Positions 7,798 to 18,900 of a stretch of 21,939 nucleotides of DNA are shown piece by piece (the stretch's first letter is position 1; every line of letters starts with the position of its first letter). The translations under genes were made by a program, and so were the position numbers. The notes below the pieces were generated by a model. That model ran no database searches, was not told the origin of the DNA, and worked only from the letters and a program-made list of their open reading frames with translations. Source of the stretch: Bodo saltans (taxonomy: Eukaryota > Euglenozoa > Kinetoplastea > Eubodonida > Bodonidae); NCBI GenBank assembly GCA_001460835.1, contig CYKH01001882.1:5190-27128 (forward strand), given 5' to 3'.

Positions 7798-7945
7798 AAA
7801 AAAAAAATGATGACTGCAGAAAGGAGAATCTCATTTCGAACCGAAATTTGTTCTTGATTAAACGTGATGATAATTCGTGGGCGAGATTGTACAACATGTG
7901 CTTTTCTTTTGGTTTTGGTTGAAGCAAAGCAAAGTGAGAATAAAG
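7798..7945 (+). promoter_or_regulatory. Short intergenic region with splice acceptor
   Basis: An A-run directly follows the USP stop. A T-rich tract at 7901-7920 precedes AG at 7923-7924, 22 bp upstream of the ATG at 7946. The open frame extending upstream from 7946 begins at a GTG and is not used. Confidence 0.5.
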
Positions 7946-8578
7946 ATGGCTGCCCTCGAAATCAGCGTACCTGAGCTTGTTGCAAATTACGGCGCCTCAG
8001 GCCTGTTTGAGAAGATTGCCGCTCACATTCCAGCAGAGCGCGGTTCCCGCTTCTCTGGTGACATCTACAACATCGCCTTGTACATCCAGCGAAGCAAGAA
8101 CGAGAATGTAGTGTGCTACGCTGCCGACTTCGAAGATGCCGCTGCTGGCGTGCTGAAGCCCTCTGCCCCTATCGACGCATATTGGCTTGATATCGATCCC
8201 GAGTACGTCACGGCGACTCGAGAGAAGGGTCAGCTCCACGACCGCTGCGAGCTCAATCTCATTGACCGCACAATGGCGTATGGCCACAGCGCGTCGGAAC
8301 CGAAAGATGCCTCTGGCGTGACATACTATGATGTGAAGTTTGTTGCCATTTCTAGGAAAATGCAGTACCTCGCCATCCGCGGTGGCATCAACGGGAACAC
8401 CTTTACTCCCGTATTCGTGTCTGTTATCGGTGGTCAGGCGAGTGTCGCCACGCGCATCTACGTGAAGTCCACGGAGCCAAAGCATTTCTGGAACTTGCCG
8501 AGCGTTGAGTATGTGGAACTGTTTGGCGTTAGCATTGCGACTGGTGAGGCAACTTATGAGAAGATTACGAGCGCATAA
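7946..8578 (+). CDS. DUF4833 domain protein
   Basis: This is a 210-residue protein from the ATG after the splice acceptor. Three blocks characteristic of DUF4833 are present: YIQRSKNENVVCYA (46-59), PIDAYWLDI (75-83) and ELNLIDRTMAYG (102-113), followed by a beta-rich C-terminal half. The domain occurs in bacteria and scattered eukaryotes and has no established biochemical function that I know of. No signal peptide or membrane helix is visible, so it is probably soluble and cytosolic. The gene is intact with a TAA stop. An overlapping open frame at 8505-8762 is a shadow. Assignment is from pattern recall and fairly secure; no role can be given. Confidence 0.75.
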   Translation: MAALEISVPELVANYGASGLFEKIAAHIPAERGSRFSGDIYNIALYIQRSKNENVVCYAADFEDAAAGVLKPSAPIDAYWLDIDPEYVTATREKGQLHDRCELNLIDRTMAYGHSASEPKDASGVTYYDVKFVAISRKMQYLAIRGGINGNTFTPVFVSVIGGQASVATRIYVKSTEPKHFWNLPSVEYVELFGVSIATGEATYEKITSA

Positions 8579-8780
8579 ACTACTACGGCTTGTGTGTGGC
8601 GGATTGAGTGGTAGTGTGTGCGCGTGTGATGTTTCGTGCGTGTGTTTTTGTGTGCTTCGTTTGCTGAACCTTCAAGATTTCACAGGTGCTCCTTTTGTTT
8701 GCGTGTTCACACACTTTTTTGTCTGCATGATTTCAATTAATGTTTTGATTGCTAAAAAGTAAGAGAAGCATAGGATAGTT
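8579..8780 (+). promoter_or_regulatory. Intergenic region with weak splice acceptor
   Basis: This is a GT- and T-rich spacer. T-rich tracts lie at about 8711-8724 and 8741-8750, with AG at 8758-8759 and the ATG at 8781. The pyrimidine tract is less pure than at other genes here. Confidence 0.4.
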
Positions 8781-9428
8781 ATGCTTGTGCGCACGTTGCT
8801 CCGCCGCAATGCTTCTGCTGCCGGCAGTGCTGGATTCACTTCCAACGAGACATTCATGTCTAACAACGGCGCTGGCTTCGGTCTAGGCTCTGCTTCTGCT
8901 GCCTACGCCGCCGCTGTTGAAGCTGCAGAGAGAGCAAAGCTGCCAAACCGCACGACCTACGAATCCATGACCGACGCCGACTTAGAAACTCTCCTGATCA
9001 CCAAAGACCGTCAAATTAGCGAGCTCCGTCACATTTACGAAAACTTTCACTACGAAGTGGACAAGAGGTTTCGCACGATGGTCCTGGACTACCATGACAA
9101 AGCCATGCAATTGGCGAAGGTTCACGGAGACATGCAGAATAGCTCCCTTAACATTCAACGTGAGGCACTGATGCGGATGCGTCATCAGGACGAGGCGCGG
9201 AATCGGGACCGTCGACTGGTCCAGTTTCTTTGTATTGTGGCGACGTTTTTGTTCTGGTTCTGGCTTCGGAGGCATTACATCCTTGCGAAGCAGGATGTGG
9301 ACCCAACGCTTACGACCTCGGTGTCTGGTCTTCGAGCCACGTTGGAGAATTTCTTTGGATCTAGCAAGCGCAGTGCGCGTAGCTGGGATACGCCTTTTGA
9401 GAAGGAAGTGAAAGAGCGCAAAGAATGA
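8781..9428 (+). CDS. Putative mitochondrial single-pass membrane protein with coiled coil
   Basis: I do not recognise a named family. The 215-residue protein begins MLVRTLLRRNAS, an Arg-rich amphipathic start typical of mitochondrial presequences. An Ala/Gly-rich stretch follows, then a long charged helix likely to be coiled coil (about 64-145), one hydrophobic helix (147-162, CIVATFLFWFWL) and a basic C-terminal tail of about 50 residues. The layout suggests a protein anchored in a mitochondrial membrane with a helical domain on one side, perhaps a scaffold or assembly factor. The gene is intact and ends in TGA. The function is unknown. Confidence 0.65.
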   Translation: MLVRTLLRRNASAAGSAGFTSNETFMSNNGAGFGLGSASAAYAAAVEAAERAKLPNRTTYESMTDADLETLLITKDRQISELRHIYENFHYEVDKRFRTMVLDYHDKAMQLAKVHGDMQNSSLNIQREALMRMRHQDEARNRDRRLVQFLCIVATFLFWFWLRRHYILAKQDVDPTLTTSVSGLRATLENFFGSSKRSARSWDTPFEKEVKERKE

Positions 9429-9658
9429 ACAAGAATATAGCGTAAAGATTTTTTTTGTTTTCACATTATGACACCTCGCTCTGCTATTCTTGATGTTTGT
9501 TATTCTTACCCCTTCAATATTTGCAAGTTAAATAAAAACAGCAAAAAAGGTTACCACTCTTTTTCTAAAAAGAGAAGTAAACCTAACAATCTCAATTTCC
9601 TTTTGGCGAACGCACAATCAAAATTTTGTAGAAATCTCTCGACAAGTACCACAAAGAG
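9429..9658 (+). promoter_or_regulatory. Intergenic region upstream of the giant gene
   Basis: This AT-rich spacer has a T-run at 9449-9455 and mixed pyrimidines up to about 9605. AG dinucleotides at 9630-9631 and 9645-9646 lie upstream of the ATG at 9659. A small open frame (9468-9704) is AT-driven and not credible. Confidence 0.4.
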
Positions 9659-12600
9659 ATGGCAACGTCAACCAAAGATCGTCAAAAGCTTGCAACGAAC
9701 GTGAGCAGAATGATCGGAGCTTTGAAAGTCAAAGCAACCGAAGCTGGTATTAGTCCTCCGCAGCCGTCTTTGACGCTACCGAATAGGAACGCTGCACTTG
9801 CGACATCGCTTGGCGGTGGCGGTGCTGGTGGCGGTAGCAACACGTTTCGAACGCCGTCACGAGATCGTTTCTCGAGCCCTGGGTCGATGAGCAACTTTTC
9901 TTCTGACGAAGACAATCCTTTTGATGGCAAGAGCTTCAACCGAAGCCGCCGTGACTCGGGTGACCGAAATTCACAAGCGTCGCTGTTGGACCTGCAAGAC
10001 AATGCTGCAGACGTGTTCAACCAGCCTGGCTTTGGGGCGTTGTCCACTCAGAACCAGCCGAAGTCGTCCGTCCAACCGTCCACCATTGCGCGCAAACCGC
10101 AGCAATCATCATCTGCACATGAAGTCGCCAAACCAAAGCCTCAGCGGCGAGGAGATGAACCCCAACAGCGACCAGTTGCAGCACAAGCTGGAGAAGGCAA
10201 TCGCAAGACTCCTCATCGCTCGTCGAGCAGAAACGAACCCAGCAATAGTTCGAGCTCCACGAACAACCGCCAGCAGCGTCCTGTAGATGACGCCTCACGC
10301 GGGCGAAGTTCGCAACAAGACCCGAAATCGACGCCACCGATGTCTGCGAGGAGCGACACACCATTAGCTATGAAACAATCATCATCTCAACAGACGTTTC
10401 AGCAGCAGCAGCAGCAGCAGCCTCGTGGGAGAGATGAAGCACGCGGCCCCAAGCGAGAGGAGCAGTCAGCGGCGAGGAGATGAACCCCAACAGCGACCAG
10501 TTGCAGCACAAGCTGGAGAAGGCAATCGCAAGACTCCTCATCGCTCGTCGAGCAGAAACGAACCCAGCAATAGTTCGAGCTCCACGAACAACCGCCAGCA
10601 GCGTCCTGTAGATGACGCCTCACGCGGGCGAAGTTCACAACAAGACCCGAAATCGACGCCACCGATGTCTGCGAGGAGCGATACACCATTAGCTATGAAA
10701 CAATCATCATCTCAACAGGCGTTTCAGCAGCAGCAGCAGCCTCGTGGGAGAGATGAAGCACGCGGCCCCAAGCGAGAGGAGCAGTACCCTGCTGCCGATC
10801 GGGAAGCGGAAAAGAGTCGCCGGCAGCAGCTGAACAATGACAACGGCGCCCCGGCAGATGTGCGTCGCTCTGCACCGCGACGCACTGAGTCACCGAGGCC
10901 TTCTGGGGGAGAGGTACGAAAGGAGGACGATGGCCAACGTAGCCGCTCCACGCAGCGGCGAATGCAAGATGCAGCTCGACGTGCCGCGGGCGGAAATTCA
11001 ACCACCACACCGCGATCCAACGCACCTATGGCTTCACAGGATCGTGCTGGAGGGACTCGCGACAGCAAACCATCATCGAGTAGCAAACCGCAACAACAAC
11101 AACAATCCAGCAGCCCCCCATCACCTAGTCAAGAAGCGTATCAACTGCCACGCTCTCTTGGCGGAGGCCCTGCTGGTCAACGCACGAGTCCCGATTCTGG
11201 TCTTGTCACCCCCGTCGCCCCATCACCTAGTCAAGAAGCGTATCAACTGCCACGCTCTCTTGGCGGAGGCCCTGCTGCTGGTCAACGCACGAGTCCCGAT
11301 TCTGGTCTTGTCACCCCCGTCGACGAAGCATCGGCAAAACAATACAACAACAACAACAGTAGCAGTGGCCCCGCTAAGCGATCCTCACCCCAAACGCAGC
11401 CTCTTTCTGTTTCCCAGCAACCTGCCGTCCCTTCGGCTGGTGCTCGCGTGAGCTCACCTGCTGTTGGAATTCGACGAAAGAACCCCAACAACACTTCCAC
11501 CACCACTGGCAACAGCTCGTCTACGAATTCGAAGAACACACAAAATCAGTCTCCTCCTGCTGGTGGACTTACTGTTACGAACAACAACCGGAATCCGTCC
11601 CCCACACCACGACCTGGTGGTGGTGGTGGTGGCATCGCCGCCCTGTCTGGTGTCACAAAAGCGATCGCAACCCTCTCTCAGAACACAACACGACACCTTC
11701 TCGGTGGTGGTGGTCGCAGCATCAGTCCGCAAGAAGTCGACAACACTCTTACCCCTCGTGCACTTGCACGCCTCGGCCAGCAATCTGCCGCAAGTCAAGC
11801 ATTCTCTCTCGCAGATTTTGTGAAGGAGACAGCGTCTCAATACGATTTCAACCGTGCACCGTCACGTATGAGCCTTGGGGGGTCACAGTATGGAGGCAGC
11901 CAAGACGGCCGCAGTGGGCAAAATACTCCTGTGCAAATGCGAGGCGCGAATCTCCTTGACAGCCTCAGCGAACAGAAGTATCCTGCTCGTGCACCTCCCA
12001 CGTCCACCGCCGGGATGATTGATAGCACTTGGCTTGACCAAGCATCGAAGCATACTACGTCGAGTGGAATTGAGAAAACAGAGAAGAGTGTTCGCCTCCG
12101 CATTCATCATGCAGCAATGTTCCGACCTCGTGTGTGGTTTCTGAACAACATCCTTCCGATGCTTCGCCAACACCAGCTCAAAGAATTCGCGCTGAGAAAG
12201 CGTAAGTTGTTTGTCGAGTGCGCCGAGCCCGTGTTCCGAGTGAGGATTCAGAAACAAGCGAGCCAGGCACTTGAATTGTTAAAGTGCGAATACGCCGAGA
12301 ACGCTGACCGATTGGATCTTGCCCGCGCGTCGATGTTATGGCGGACACAAGTGAAAGGTGCCTTTGACCGCCTCGTGCAGCAGCTTCGCGTCGAGCAAGT
12401 TCGCAAGGTGGAGGCTGTCCAGCACACTGCTGAGGTGGAAGTCGCCAAAGGCGCATTAGCTCATTTAGAAAAGACATCCTTCTCGTACCTGCACCTTCAC
12501 ACCCAGTTCGGAGAGGCTCTCCTTCGCCGCACCAAGGAACTTTACATCTACTACTTCGGCATCATGGCAAGCATGGGCGTCAAGGAGGAAAAGGAACGCG

Positions 12601-15329
12601 CGTCAATTGCCTCCGAACAGCGTTTCCAACGCCTTCAAATTGAGGTCGAGCGACTTCGATATTTTATCCAGCACCTCGAGATTGTAGAGTACGAAAACAT
12701 CTTGAAGTACTTTTCGGGTGAGAAACGGATTCTTGAGAGCGAACTCCGCTTCAAGCCCAAGAGCAGCAATACTGCCGGACATCTCTCTGGGAGGATGTCT
12801 CAAAACAGTGGCGCTGCTTGGAAGAGCTCTACCGCGAGCTCGACTGCCATCCAATCTGCCTCCGCAACTCCAGTGAACTTTGGCGGCAGTCAACAGCAAC
12901 AGCGCTCTACCAATGCATCGCCTTTGATGGAAGACTACAATCGTCAACAGCAGCAACACCAGCAACTTCGTGATTCTGCCATGACGCCCCACGCTTCGAA
13001 TTACAGTCGCAACAGCGACTATCCCTCTGCCTACCGCTCTGCGAATGAAACACCTATTCGTCAACCAGCGCTTTCTCAACATGAACCAACACCACAGCGC
13101 GCGCCGTTCCCATTGGATGCCCTTGAGCGCCAGCAACAGTACCGTCGCTCGCAGAACCAACAACTGGAGCATGCGGTTGCGATTGAACGTGAACTTCAAG
13201 GCACCCCTGCATTTGCTGGACGAAGCACGACAACGGCTTACGACTCCGACCCTGCCGCTCGTGCGTTCCTGCCGACGAATAATCTTGCTAGTGGTCGCTA
13301 CGACGGAACGGCAACGCCAGTCAGCAGTCGCTATCTTGCAAACCAATCCACGTCGTCGTTGTCCGTTTCTGGTGCTCCTCCCGCACAGCATCAATTCCCC
13401 TCAAGCTACCAGCAGTCCAACCCCATGCAACAACTGCAGCAGTTCAAAGATCAGCAAGTGGTGGCCGCCCAGCGCCAAACTCTTGAGAGGATGGCCCCGC
13501 CTGTCACATCGAGCGCCACTCAGCTCCCCATCACGATGCGTTCCTCCATGAACAACAATTCTTCGTCGCTCCTCGCGCGAAATAACTCCTCATCATCCAG
13601 TCGTCTTGGGAAAGAGCTTGAGCATGAAGAAGCGAACTTTGGTGGCAACAACAATTTGTTACCTCCCCTTCGAAGGTCGACTGGTGGTGGTGGCCCCACT
13701 GGCGTCGTCATGGGAACAGAAGATCGTCGTAAAAGTGATGAGGAGGAAGACGTGCCTCTCCCTGCCCCTATTCGAGGAGGTCATATTCTACTCCCCCGCA
13801 TTGACCCAGCTGTTCGTAAAGCACGCGAAAACTCGGAAGGTGTGGTGCAGGGGATTATGCTGGTGAACAAAGTGATGGGAGGAGGTGGTGGTGGTGCAGT
13901 TGGAGGAGGCAATAAATTCCTTCCGCCTCTCACCAACTCGGTGGCCTCCAGTGCTGCAGTCGCTGCAGATACCACGGGCGTGGTGGCGTCAGTCGGTCGT
14001 ATGCTGCTAGGCAGCGACGCGCTTCCCGCGATTTCGTCTTCATCAGGTGCAAGCTTCCGCGACGACCTTATGAGTGTCCCTGAAGCCGCTATTGATGATC
14101 GCAGAGTGCGTGGAGCGGAGCTTGACACGGCAACCGCGTTACTCCTCATGCTGCACAAATCTGGTTCCGAGCGAGTCGCGGATGACGAAAGCGGTGTGCG
14201 CAAGAGTCTTCTTTTCTACGCGCAAGAAGACAAGAAAGAAGCAGTGTCACGCGCAGCTGCAGCTCGAACGAATCGCTTCTACTCCACTAGAACTGAGAAG
14301 GTCATCGTTGAGGAGCAAGAGCTTCGCCGTGAACTCCAGCAGCAGGAAGCCTACGAATTCGCACTCCAAATCCAACGCCGCCAGTGGGTGGAGTACTTCT
14401 TCCTCTCTACCGAAGAAGCCAGTGAACGCGAGCGCATTGTTGGCATGTCTCACTTGTCTCGTGCGATTGTCGAAAAGAACACGAAACAAGAGTTCGGCAT
14501 CACATGTCTCATGCAACACCAAGTACTTGCGATGCAACACTTGCACTCGCATCAACGATGGTTTTTCACGGACGTGACGTTCCCTACAGCGGCAGGACTG
14601 TCGGTGCACCAAACAGAGCGACGAGAGCGGAATAAAATTCTGATGCAAATGGAAAAGGAGGGTAATTTGTTGACCAAAGATGCCAGGGAGCGTCGACAAC
14701 ACAAGGCACGTTACAACAGTGGCAGTGGAGTGGCAGTCAATCCTGTCGAAGTGGAAGCACTTACTTCAGTAGAGGAAGTCCACCGCCGGAACTTGGAGCG
14801 ACAATTTGCCCTCATCCGTGATAAGTTTGTGTTCGAGAACTGGGAGGAGCCCATGCAACGAGGCGTGCTGATCGTCGCGAGGGAGCGATGGTTCCGTGAC
14901 CTTGTACGACCCTCACAACACAGAATTTCCATCACCGTCTCCGACACAGCGCAACGCAATGTACTCTGGAAAGAAGAGGCGCAAGAGCGCGCAGCACTTC
15001 AAGCTGCCATCAAACGTGGGATGTACGAGGCTGGATATCAGGATATTGTGGCGTTCGAACAGCGCGAATTCCGGAAGCTGACGATGGCGTACCTTAAAGA
15101 ACGACGCCAACGAGAAACACGCGAGCGTGAGTCCCAGTCCAAGAAATTTCAACTTGAAAAGTACCTCCAGCTGCAGGCAAGTGGGAACAGTGCATCGTCA
15201 CCACCACGCAGTGGGTTAGACGGAGCCCTTGGGCGGTACATGGCAGCAACTGCAGGACCAGCGGATGGAGTTCGCAGTACGCCGCTTCCTGACTACTCTG
15301 CAATGATTGTTCGACCAAAACGAAATTAG
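9659..15329 (+). CDS. Giant low-complexity and coiled-coil protein, frame split by a tandem duplication
   Basis: I recognise no family. As written, two frames cover it: 9659-10483 and one continuing to TAG at 15327-15329. They are joined by a 325/319 bp tandem duplication; with one copy counted, a single frame of roughly 1,780 residues results. The first part is disordered (Ser, Gln, Asn, Pro, Arg, with poly-Gln of 7 and 5 residues in the two copies). It is followed by a helical block encoded at about 12060-12760 (Leu/Glu/Arg heptad-like, containing LRYFIQHLEIVEYENIL), a second disordered stretch, and a C-terminal helical block encoded at about 14060-15180, rich in RR, QR and Trp-Phe pairs (RQWVEYFFLS, ARERWFRDL). 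It is probably a cytoskeletal or flagellar scaffold, by composition only. The TAG stop is followed two codons later by an in-frame TGA. Confidence 0.7.
10141..10784 (+). repeat. 325/319 bp tandem duplication in the giant gene
   Basis: Copies are 10141-10465 and 10466-10784. By eye they differ at three single bases (in the matching words gttcgc/gttcac, gacaca/gataca and cagacg/caggcg) and in CAG count (7 versus 5). The unit is not a multiple of three, so the second copy throws the first frame into a TGA at 10481-10483 while the continuing frame runs through copy two. Confidence 0.96.
11116..11322 (+). repeat. 102/105 bp in-frame tandem duplication
   Basis: 11116-11217 and 11218-11322 encode the same 34-35 residue peptide beginning PSPSQEAYQLPRSL and ending SGLVTPV. 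The copies are identical apart from one extra CTG-type codon in the second, adding one Ala. The frame is kept. Confidence 0.96.
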
Positions 15330-15901
15330 TTGAAGTGAGAGTCAAAATGCACGACGACGACGATGGATTATGTTCATGTACATTGTAAAATCTGTGCTTC
15401 TCCCTTTCCCTTTATGTGCAGTGTGTCTGTGAAAAGCCAACACGTGAGTGCGATGTTTTTATATTCCTTTGGTTCTTCCCCCAAAAAACACCACAACCCG
15501 TTCTTCCATTGGCACTGCTGTGACCTTTTTCAACAAGACGCAACAAAACAAAACGTGCCATGAATCAAACAGCACAACGAAAAAAAATGTTATTGAATTC
15601 GAACGGAGCTGTATTACCCCTTACCCATCTTACAGGAAGAGAAAAGGCAAACCAATGAAAGTGATCCTTTTTTGATTCCTTTTTTTTTTTGAGATGTTTC
15701 CACACGGTTATTGGGGTAGAGAGTCAATGATGTGTGGATTGTATTTGTACGGCAGTTTTTGTTTTGTGACTTGCCAATATGCACCACAACCCAATAAATC
15801 ATGATACCAATTCTATTTCCTTGAAGCTGAAGTGTGTTTCTTTTTTTGTCAGTAAGAATTGCTGAAGACAGAAGCGGCGCTTTATTCTGAGAGTTTAAGA
15901 A
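15330..15901 (+). promoter_or_regulatory. Intergenic region with splice acceptor for the Mex67-like gene
   Basis: A short CGA microsatellite lies at about 15351-15363, A- and T-runs at 15580-15690, and a good pyrimidine tract at 15835-15850 is directly followed by AG at 15851-15852, 50 bp before the ATG at 15902. No coding or structured RNA feature was recognised in the rest. Confidence 0.5.
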
Positions 15902-18900
15902 ATGCTTTCCAACACCGGCGGATTTCGGAGTCGCAACGTCGCAAAAACGATGGAGCGCCACCGCAGCGTGGCAACGGTTGCCACGACACTGTGCCACCAT
16001 CTTACCAAAGGCGGAAAGTGCCCACTGTACACATTCGAACAAACCCTTCGCCGTGAACTAGTCAATGCAAAGGAGAAGGAATTAAAGAAACAGGCCATTG
16101 AATTGTTGAAACTGGAGCATGAAATGGCTCAGGACGAAACTACTGCGGCGACAGTGTCACTGGTGGATTTTTCTCCATCGCAAGAGAATATTGCGAAAGT
16201 GATTGCCGCGGTCAAGCAAGAGAAGGCGTACCAAGACTGGTCACTCGACCGCGATGTTGCGAAACGTTTACTGGAACTGAAACGATACTCGTGCCCTTAC
16301 TCCCATCTGGTTCAGACGGAAGTTGCTCCTTCAACTTCCAACGCAACAACAGAGGGTCAGTCACCGATCGTCAGCATCGTAGAATGTGCAAAGGTGTTTC
16401 GTCAGTTCTCCGTCTTCCAGAAGTTGATTGCTCTCGCCATGCTTGCAGGCTCTGTTGTGGTTCCCTGCCGCCTTGTATTGGACGTGGAGGACCTGCTGCG
16501 AGGCAGGAAACGTCGTGCGTATGAAAAAGAACGTGCGGCTCAACCTAAAGCGACCGACGATGATGAGGAGGAGTCCGACGAGGAAGAAGATTTTGAACCA
16601 TCTGAAGAGGAGGTGGAGCGAGAGGGGTCACGTCTAGTGCGCGTGGCTATCGTGGACGCTGCAAAAGCATCACTGAATTTGGGATGCCTTCCCGTATTGC
16701 TGTCCCACGTCGTGCAACACTTCGACCTTTGCCTGGGTGATCACAACGATGAACCCACCAAGCACGAAGACCGTGCATCGTCGTCGTCTTCATCAGCCAA
16801 TCCGGAAGCAAGTGCGACGTTCTTGTGGTCATTAAAACGTCGGCGCAATAGCATTCAGGAACTCTTGCAAGCCACCATCGACCTAGCCACAGCTGAAAGC
16901 CACCAAGCACGAAGACCGTGCATCGTCGTCGTCTTCATCAGCCAATCCGGAAGCAAGTGCGACGTTCTTGTGGTCATTAAAACGTCGGCGCAATAGCATT
17001 CAGGAACTCTTGCAAGCCACCATCGACCTAGCCACAGCTGAAAGTAAGAAGCAACAACGAACAGAGAAGGCCAGCAGCGGCAACAATAACGTGCAGCAGA
17101 AGACCTCCCTGCGGCATCTTCTTAGCGCGGCAGGCATCCCCAGAACGATTAGTGAGAAGGAGTTAGACCTCAGCAGCGCCTCACGCTGCAACGAACTTCT
17201 TGACGTTCTGAACATTGTATGGAAGAAATGGCTTGTGCGTCCGTCGTCGTCCTCCTCAGGCACCAGCAATTCCTCCCAACAACCGTTGCGCTTTTTATCC
17301 CTCCGTAGGTCTGCGCTGTCAACCGCGGAGCACTTGGTTGCGCTGCTGAAAAAATCCAACCTACACGAAGACCTTGTCGGCCTTGACATGAGCGGCAATA
17401 AACTTGACTCCCTCCGTTTCCTGTTTCAACTTCGTGCCGACTTTAAAGAACGCCTGTTGTTCCTATGGTTGCAGGAAAATCCTATCACACGCAAGCCTGA
17501 GTACAGAGAGCAAGTTCGCGCAACGCTCCCTCGGCTCGTATGCCTTGACGGCGAGTCCATCCGCCGCGCACCACTTCAATTACCCCACCCACGTGCCCCA
17601 TCCCTCGCCAGAAATATCGATCCACAAGAATACGCCGAAGTCCTTGCTGTGGTGGATCGTTTCTTGTACGCGTGGGAGTCCCAACAAGTCCCCCTACCAC
17701 CCATCGCCTTCAAGCCTAGCGATCGCAAGTTGCCGTTCCACCCCGCGTTGACAGAAGAGGCGCGCCAACTGAGGAAACGCCTTCGCAATGGAGTTTCTGA
17801 GCTGGAGCAGAGCACAAATGAGGAGGATGCATTGTTCACGCGAGCTTCATCCTTTGCGATAAACGCAAAACCCAAGAAAAAGAAGAGCGCCAACGTTGAC
17901 AGCAATGAAGATGACAGCGACGATGATGATGGTCATGACGGGGATCTCGAGGAGGACCTTGACGAGAATGTTTTTGCGAAACGATACATGCATCCAGAGT
18001 GCACCTTCAGCCTCTCCACCGCGCCTGGATGTGGTTGGTTCGATGCCGATAGCACATCATGCGTGACAGAATTAGACACGCATCTTGTCGAAGTCGCTCG
18101 CACGCGTGGCGTGAACGACGCCAACAACAGCAACAACGGCACCACCTCAAGCAGCAGCAGTAAAAAGAAGCTCCTCGTGCTTTCGAAACAAGATATGAAT
18201 GAACTTCGTGTGATGGATGTGAGCATCCGGAATCACCACCGCAATCTTATCCTTGGAAAGCCGGCTCTGTACCTCATGGTGAAAGGGCCTGTCAATTGTT
18301 TTACCGCATACCGCAGCACCCTCTACCCTGAGAGAATGATTGTGGATCACCACCTCGATGCGTGCGTTCCGCAGGTGACGTTGGTGGGGGATGAAGACAT
18401 GTCAGGGCTTGCTGCGAAAGAAAAGGAGGCGATGGGCGACCGGGAGCCAGTGAAGGGCCCCGCACCCTCGAAGAAGAAAATTGCTCGCGATCCGTATGCC
18501 GCCCGTGAACTTCCCGCTGCACTTCGAGCCCGCGCAGCAAAAGCCGCAGCGGAAGGCCCCGCTCCTGCCCCAGCCCTACAGATCAGCCAGTTGTTCCTCG
18601 GTAGCGCGACGCTGAGCTCCTCGACGCCTGCTCGCAAGCCGCTTGCGTTTCTCGTGACCATCCACGGGAAAATGTCATGGAGAAGCCCCACGATGAGCGC
18701 GGATCACAGCATCACATTGTGCTATGACCGAACGATTGGCCTCGTGCATCGCCCAGTGCCCACCAAAGGCTCACTTCCCTCAAAATCGCTTCATAAAGTG
18801 CCACGTTTTGTTGTGGCATCGGATATGATCTTCCTTCGCCCTGCTGCTGACGTTGCCTCTTCCCGTAGTAACAATAATGATGTATTGTTTGAAGCACGTG

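Noticed and set aside
7805-7885. Box C/D snoRNA suggested by TGATGA near 7806 and TGATGAT near 7865
   Set aside because: No convincing CTGA D box or terminal stem at suitable spacing was found.
8505-8762. Hydrophobic Cys-rich open frame overlapping the DUF4833 gene end
   Set aside because: It overlaps a well-supported gene and continues into a GT-rich spacer; the composition explains it.
12603-13394. Long minus-strand open frame opposite the giant gene
   Set aside because: It lies opposite an open plus-strand frame with consistent composition, starts at a non-credible codon, and has no recognisable domain.
16000-16060. Completing the C-x8-C zinc finger of the Mex67-like N-terminus by in-place complement
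   Set aside because: The complement gives one Cys at the wrong spacing and no His. The forward sequence continues naturally into a helix, so there is no reason to transform it.
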